5,175 nucleotides of DNA, taken from positions 1 to 5,175 of the forward strand of contig JALVRY010000231.1 in assembly GCA_027024625.1 (NCBI GenBank). Reading direction: 5' to 3'. Made by a program: the position numbers and the translations under genes. Shown here piece by piece: positions 5,138 through 5,175 of the stretch. A model generated the notes under the pieces. It ran no database searches. It was not told the origin of the DNA and saw only the letters and a list, made by a program, of their open reading frames with translations. Position 1 is the stretch's first letter; every line of letters starts with the position of its first letter. This DNA comes from Thiotrichaceae bacterium (GTDB lineage Bacteria > Pseudomonadota > Gammaproteobacteria > Thiotrichales > Thiotrichaceae).

Positions 5138-5175
5138 ATAGATTTCAGAATGGTCTGATCAATGTTGTCCTAAAT

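Larger units (their letters stand above)
4792..5175. other. fimV upstream region without a convincing gene
   Basis: These 384 bp contain the fimV ribosome binding site, a possible -10 box (4918-4923), a stem-loop just downstream of it (4883-4909), an 8-bp dyad (5017-5039) and a long near-perfect hairpin (5103-5137). One doubtful 35-codon ORF (5017-5124, minus) spans part of it. In many gammaproteobacteria asd lies upstream of fimV, but no recognisable asd end is seen before the window closes. Confidence 0.6.

Overview
The window reads as chromosomal DNA of an AT-rich gammaproteobacterium. This rests on a full-length FimV-type polar hub protein (N-terminal domain, LysM, one transmembrane helix, acidic cytoplasmic part, C-terminal FimV domain) and on an IscR whose residue numbering matches the E. 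coli protein at the cluster ligands. The genus cannot be fixed from sequence alone; an Oceanospirillales- or Alteromonadales-like marine bacterium is a reasonable guess, no more.

Layout, left to right. A serine/threonine-type metallophosphatase (16-768, +) runs convergently into iscR (801-1286, -), with only 32 bp between them. Upstream of iscR is a 529-bp gene-free stretch (1287-1815). It holds a mirror-image pair of IscR type-1-like operators (1331-1387), a 172-bp nested inverted-repeat element (1459-1630), a 41-bp solo relative of that element (1671-1711), and a strong intrinsic terminator (1739-1772) serving fimV. The large fimV gene (1816-4791, -) uses a GTG start with a good ribosome binding site. 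The last 384 bp (4792-5175) are the fimV upstream region, with a possible -10 box, several dyads, and one doubtful 35-codon ORF.

How the genes relate: no operon is evident. iscR is probably autoregulated through the operators in front of it, but iscS, iscU and iscA do not follow it. In this window it is therefore a stand-alone regulator that would have to act in trans on iron-sulfur cluster genes elsewhere. fimV is its own unit, closed by its terminator; the usual truA neighbour downstream is absent. The phosphatase is a separate gene with no visible functional link to the others.

The most unusual material is the noncoding block 1331-1772. A symmetric IscR operator could also drive rightward transcription through the nested hairpin element to the terminator. 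The repeat family itself (terminal sequence TATTACCTGAATCC) looks like a MITE or REP-like element. I see no new multi-gene system.
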